Source of the DNA: Mucilaginibacter roseus
Lineage (GTDB): Bacteria > Bacteroidota > Bacteroidia > Sphingobacteriales > Sphingobacteriaceae
DNA: 64,000 nucleotides
Assembly: GCF_021215455.1 (NCBI RefSeq)
Contig: NZ_JAJPWV010000004.1
Coordinates: 186,001-250,000, forward strand
Direction of reading: 5' to 3'
Part shown: positions 60,567-64,000 of the stretch, one piece after another
Position numbering within the stretch: position 1 is the first letter of the stretch
Layout of the letters: the number at the start of each line of letters is the position of its first letter
The notes under the pieces: generated by a model
What the model saw: the letters and a program-made list of their open reading frames with translations, nothing else
Told to the model about the DNA's origin: nothing
Databases searched by the model: none
Made by a program: the position numbers and the translations under genes

Positions 60567-60973
60567 CGAATCGTTTACGCAGTGAAATTGAGGAAGAAGT
60601 AGCTGAAAAGGAACTTATTGTAGAAGAAAAGCCGGTACGTGAAATACCGGACAACCTTTTTACGCAATTTTTAAATAAAGGCTTTGTAACTACCGAGGAG
60701 GCTACAAAAGCCCTGCCTTTTATTTTATACGTGGCGTTTTTATGTATGCTTTATATAGCCAACCGCCATTTGGCCGAGCGTAACCTGCGTGATATAGACA
60801 AGGTGAGCAAAGAAGTTAAAGAGCTTACCTGGGATTATAAATCGGCAAAGGCTGAGCTGGCTTATAAAAGCACCTTAACTGAAGTAGCTAAACGTACCGA
60901 TACCATCGGCATAAAACAATCTATTGAACCACCTCAAAAAATAACCGTTAAGGAGGATCAAAATGGGAATTAG
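60563..60973 (+). CDS. ftsL: FtsL-like cell division protein
   Basis: A bitopic inner-membrane protein of 136 residues in the position of ftsL. A cytoplasmic N-terminus of about 48 residues is longer than in E. coli and strongly acidic (EIEEEVAEKELIVEEKP). A membrane helix lies at about 52-68 (LPFILYVAFLCMLYIANRHL), followed by a periplasmic coiled coil (RDIDKVSKEVKELTWDYKSA). FtsL links FtsB/FtsQ to the FtsWI synthase. The call rests on layout and position, because the family is poorly conserved. It overlaps rsmH by 4 nt and ftsI by 11. Confidence 0.88.
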   Translation: MTNRLRSEIEEEVAEKELIVEEKPVREIPDNLFTQFLNKGFVTTEEATKALPFILYVAFLCMLYIANRHLAERNLRDIDKVSKEVKELTWDYKSAKAELAYKSTLTEVAKRTDTIGIKQSIEPPQKITVKEDQNGN

Positions 60974-63065
60974 GACCAACATACTGCTCAGGGTTTACCT
61001 TGCTTTCGGGTTGATTCTGCTTTTCGCCATCGCCGTTGTTTTTCAGCTTGGCCGAGTACAGATGGTACAGGGTAAAAAGTGGCGCTCCATGGCTGATAGC
61101 CTTTCGGTACGTAACATGGATGTGGAGGCTGGTCGCGGTAACATATTCTCGGTTGATGGCAGCCTGCTGGCTACCTCTGTACCGGAGTATGAGCTGCGCA
61201 TGGATATGCTCGCCGGTGCTATTGAGAATGATAAGATATTTTATGAAAAAGTAGATTCGCTGGCTTACAAGCTGTCGGGGTTATTTGGCGATAAATCGGC
61301 ACGGCAGTATACACGCATCTTACGCGAGGCGAGGCATGAAAAAGCCCGTTACTTTTTGCTGAAACGCAAGGTAACTTATCAGCAACTGAAAAAAGTACGC
61401 CAGTTCCCTATTTTCAACATGGGCAAATACCGCGGCGGACTGATCGCTGTGCAAAAGAACAAGCGTATTATGCCTTTCCAAACCCTGGCGGCACGTACTA
61501 TCGGTTATAAAAACGATAACGTACAAAACCCGGTTGGCTTAGAGGGCGCTTACGCCAGCTATATTAACGGCGAAAAAGGGCGCAGGCTGATGCAGCGCAT
61601 TGCCGGTGGCATATGGATGCCGGTGAACGACGGCGAGTATGATATAGCACCTAAAGAGGGCGCGGATATTATTTCAACCATTGATGTAAACTTTCAGGAT
61701 GTGGTACAAACCGCGCTTGAAAAACAATTGATAAAAAGCGATGCGCATCATGGCACCGCCATATTGATGGAAGTAAACACCGGCGAAGTGCGTGCTGTGG
61801 CCAACTTTACCAAGGTTGAAGATGGTGTTTATAAAGAGAAATTTAACTATGCTATTGCCGGCAACCAGGATCCTGGATCAACTTTTAAGGTAGCCTCGTA
61901 TATGGCTTTGTTAGAAGACAACAAAGTGGACACCAATACCATGGTGAACACCGGCAACTATCCTATTAAGGGCCATACCATTAAGGATTCGCACGGCAGT
62001 ATCGGCCGCGTAACGGTTAAAAAAGCATTCGAGGAGTCATCAAACGCTGCAGTTGCCTATTTGGTAAACACGGCTTACCATGATAATCAATCTCAATTTA
62101 CTGATCACCTATATGATTGGAAATTGAATGAAAAAATGGGCTTGCAAATTCCTGGCGAAGCACAACCGGTTGTAAAAAACCCTAAAAACCGCAGTTGGAA
62201 CAAGAACATGAGTTTGCCACAAATGGCCTACGGCTACGAGATGCAGCTCACGCCTTTAAAAATGCTATCGTTCTACAACGCGATAGCCAATAACGGTAAA
62301 TACGTCTCCCCGATTTTTGTGCGTGAGATTCGACGTTTAGGTAATACCGTTGAGCGCTTTAACGCCAAAGTTGTAAACCCTAAAATATGCTCAGACGTTA
62401 CGCTAAGCAAAATGAAAGCCATGCTTGAGGGTGTAATTACAGAGGGTACAGGTAAAAGCATCATCAACAACCCGGTATACAAGGTTGCCGGTAAATCCGG
62501 CACGGCACAGGTGGCCGACGCTAATCTGGGATACCGCGCCAATCGTAAGTACCAGGCATCTTTTTGCGGCTACTTCCCTGCTGATAACCCGAAATACTCG
62601 CTGATAGTGGTAATCAACGATCCGAAAAATGGCTACTACGGCGCGGCTGTATCCGGCCCGGCGTTTAGGGAGATTGCCGACAAGGTTTATGCTGCCGATA
62701 TGCACATCAATCAAAACAAAACCGAGCATTTTGTGGGTAACACTAGCATGCCCGATGTTAAACAGGGTAACGTAAAAGCGCTTAAACAGGTTTATAATAA
62801 ACTTGGCCTAAAACCGCTTTATGCCTCTGTAAATGCCCTTGAAAACGGTATTGATACCAGCAGCGGTATTGCGTTTGAAGATACCAAGGTTAAAAAGGGC
62901 TCGGTACCTAATGTTACCGGCATGGGCCTGAGTGATGCGCTTTATGTAATGGGCAATGCAGGTTACAAAGTGGTAGCGCGCGGCAGCGGCTCGGTAAAAA
63001 AACAATCGGTAACTGGCGGCAGCCTGATACCAAAAGGTTCAAAAATAATACTGGAACTGCAATGA
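60963..63065 (+). CDS. ftsI: Division-specific penicillin-binding protein with PASTA domain
   Basis: A septal peptidoglycan transpeptidase of 700 residues. An N-terminal membrane helix (about 7-30) is followed by the dimerisation domain (MDVEAGRGNIFSVDGSLLAT) and the transpeptidase domain. That domain has STFK at 306-309 (nucleophile Ser306), SSN at 359-361 and KSGT at 511-514. PASTA-like units follow at about 597-630 (MPDVKQGNVKALKQVYNKLG) and 645-700 (VPNVTGMGLSDALYVM). PASTA tails are seen in many Bacteroidota FtsI. AGGAGG at 60951-60956 gives a strong Shine-Dalgarno. The stop overlaps the murE start. Confidence 0.95.
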   Translation: MGIRTNILLRVYLAFGLILLFAIAVVFQLGRVQMVQGKKWRSMADSLSVRNMDVEAGRGNIFSVDGSLLATSVPEYELRMDMLAGAIENDKIFYEKVDSLAYKLSGLFGDKSARQYTRILREARHEKARYFLLKRKVTYQQLKKVRQFPIFNMGKYRGGLIAVQKNKRIMPFQTLAARTIGYKNDNVQNPVGLEGAYASYINGEKGRRLMQRIAGGIWMPVNDGEYDIAPKEGADIISTIDVNFQDVVQTALEKQLIKSDAHHGTAILMEVNTGEVRAVANFTKVEDGVYKEKFNYAIAGNQDPGSTFKVASYMALLEDNKVDTNTMVNTGNYPIKGHTIKDSHGSIGRVTVKKAFEESSNAAVAYLVNTAYHDNQSQFTDHLYDWKLNEKMGLQIPGEAQPVVKNPKNRSWNKNMSLPQMAYGYEMQLTPLKMLSFYNAIANNGKYVSPIFVREIRRLGNTVERFNAKVVNPKICSDVTLSKMKAMLEGVITEGTGKSIINNPVYKVAGKSGTAQVADANLGYRANRKYQASFCGYFPADNPKYSLIVVINDPKNGYYGAAVSGPAFREIADKVYAADMHINQNKTEHFVGNTSMPDVKQGNVKALKQVYNKLGLKPLYASVNALENGIDTSSGIAFEDTKVKKGSVPNVTGMGLSDALYVMGNAGYKVVARGSGSVKKQSVTGGSLIPKGSKIILELQ

Positions 63066-64000
63066 GATATTTGAGCGATATAATTGAGGGGCTTGCCTTT
63101 ACCGAATTGCAAGGCAGTGCCGACGTTGAAATAACGGCGGTTGTTTTTGATTCGCGCAAGGTGGTACCCGGCTCGTTGTTCGTTGCCGTTAGGGGCACCG
63201 TGGTTGACGGGCACGATTATATTGAGCAGGCCGTTAGGCAAGGCGCTGCAGCAGTTATTTGCGAAGAACTTCCGGCTCATGTAACCGGGGAAGTCGACTT
63301 TTTAATGGTGGCCGACTCGGCTGTTGCATTGGGTATTGTTGCGGCTAACTTTTACGAGAACCCATCCTCAAACTTGAAACTGGTTGGTGTAACGGGTACT
63401 AATGGTAAAACTACTATCGCTACACTGCTATATCAGTTATTTCGCGATTTGGGTTATAAATGCGGATTGCTATCAACAGTTGAAAATCAGATCAACGGCA
63501 CTATCATACCATCAACACATACCACACCTGATCCGGTAGCGCTTAACAGTTTACTGGCGGACGTGGTAGGCCAGGGCTGCGATTATTGCTTTATGGAAGT
63601 AAGCTCGCACGCAGTAGCGCAGCACCGTATACAAGGACTGACTTTCGCAGGAGGTATTTTCACTAATCTTACTCACGATCACCTGGATTATCACAAAACA
63701 TTCCTGGCTTATCGTGATGCAAAAAAAGCTTTTTTTGATGGCCTGCCAAAAAACGCTTTTGCGCTTACCAATGCTGATGATAAAAACGGCAGCGTAATGT
63801 TGCAAAACACCAAGGCGCATAAAAAAAGCTATGCACTCAAAAGCATGGCCGATTATAAAGCGAAAATACTGGAAAGCGAGTTTGACGGCCTGTTGCTGAA
63901 TATTGACAATGAAGAAGTATGGTTCAGGATGGTAGGTAAGTTTAACGCTTACAACCTGCTGGCCGTTTATGCCACCGCCATGTTGCTCGATCAGGACAAA
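63062..64000 (+). CDS. murE: UDP-N-acetylmuramoyl-tripeptide synthetase MurE (3' truncated)
   Basis: A cytoplasmic Mur ligase adding the third amino acid (meso-diaminopimelate in most Bacteroidota) to UDP-MurNAc-L-Ala-D-Glu. The ATG overlaps the ftsI stop (ATGA). The visible 313 residues include the UDP-binding domain (AVVFDSRKVVPGSLFVAVRG), the P-loop VTGTNGKTTIATLL at about 110-123, TTPDP, the MEVSSHAVAQHR motif, and FTNLTHDHLDYH. The C-terminal domain with the residue that decides diaminopimelate versus lysine lies beyond the window end. Confidence 0.96.
   Translation, partial: MRYLSDIIEGLAFTELQGSADVEITAVVFDSRKVVPGSLFVAVRGTVVDGHDYIEQAVRQGAAAVICEELPAHVTGEVDFLMVADSAVALGIVAANFYENPSSNLKLVGVTGTNGKTTIATLLYQLFRDLGYKCGLLSTVENQINGTIIPSTHTTPDPVALNSLLADVVGQGCDYCFMEVSSHAVAQHRIQGLTFAGGIFTNLTHDHLDYHKTFLAYRDAKKAFFDGLPKNAFALTNADDKNGSVMLQNTKAHKKSYALKSMADYKAKILESEFDGLLLNIDNEEVWFRMVGKFNAYNLLAVYATAMLLDQDK

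Noticed and set aside
1..64000. tRNA, rRNA, CRISPR arrays, IS elements and prophage genes
   Set aside because: No cloverleaf-like sequence with a CCA end, no regular spacer array, no transposase or integrase motif and no phage structural gene was seen on reading both strands; a covariance search could still find a small RNA.

Overview
The window is a stretch of chromosome from a Bacteroidota bacterium, most likely family Sphingobacteriaceae and probably Mucilaginibacter or a close relative. This is inferred from content, not from any search: a SusC/SusD pair, many Bacteroidota-only DUF families (DUF4126, DUF6263, DUF6496, DUF4397, DUF4142, DUF3667), TAnnTTTG-type promoter elements, few Shine-Dalgarno sequences, several TTG starts, type B succinate dehydrogenase, and an HU/SPOR envelope protein. 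I found no rRNA, tRNA, CRISPR array, prophage or insertion sequence. Both ends cut genes: an Mla-type ABC ATPase on the left and murE on the right.

Layout. 1-4.9 kb: end of an Mla/MCE lipid-transport operon, small envelope proteins, and an ECF sigma-like/anti-sigma pair. 4.9-12.1 kb: SPFH/flotillin-like protein, Bcr/CflA efflux pump, NTF2-like lipoprotein divergent from a GlxA-type AraC regulator, glycine-zipper protein, Omp85-like barrel. 12.2-13.9 kb: two receiver-only response regulators flanking two paralogous mini zinc-ribbon proteins, one of 57 codons. 13.9-23.8 kb: a long co-directional run of TPR protein, TonB-box-bearing barrel, HU/SPOR protein, ExbB, ExbD, TonB and folC, which looks like a dedicated envelope energy-transduction module. 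23.8-32.2 kb: aldo/keto reductase, M48 metalloprotease, SusC/SusD without accompanying enzymes, DUF6496 mini-protein. 32.2-40.1 kb: a lipoprotein that reads as a circularly permuted SGNH hydrolase, AI-2E-type permease, class II cyclic-nucleotide phosphodiesterase, FtsX/MacB-like permease, and a thioredoxin-fold lipoprotein lacking both redox cysteines beside an acetyltransferase. 40.2-44.9 kb: sdhCAB and a DUF4397 lipoprotein. 45-48.6 kb: permuted ATP-grasp/alpha-E/transglutaminase operon. 48.6-57.2 kb: CGHC thioredoxin lipoprotein with a Gfo/Idh oxidoreductase, DUF4142, gcvH-vanZ-mini-lipoprotein, feoAB with a SprT-like protein, tandem four-cysteine lipoproteins, GH172-type protein. 57.2-58.9 kb: three small membrane proteins. 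59.1-64 kb: the dcw cluster mraZ-rsmH-ftsL-ftsI-murE, with a recognisable MraZ operator in front.

The strongest unusual signals are the permuted SGNH lipoprotein, the TPR/barrel/HU-SPOR/ExbBD/TonB module, the twin zinc-ribbon/response-regulator cluster, and a class of intergenic hairpins built from short repeated words. Each hairpin uses its own word set, and some supply the start or stop codon of the neighbouring gene.
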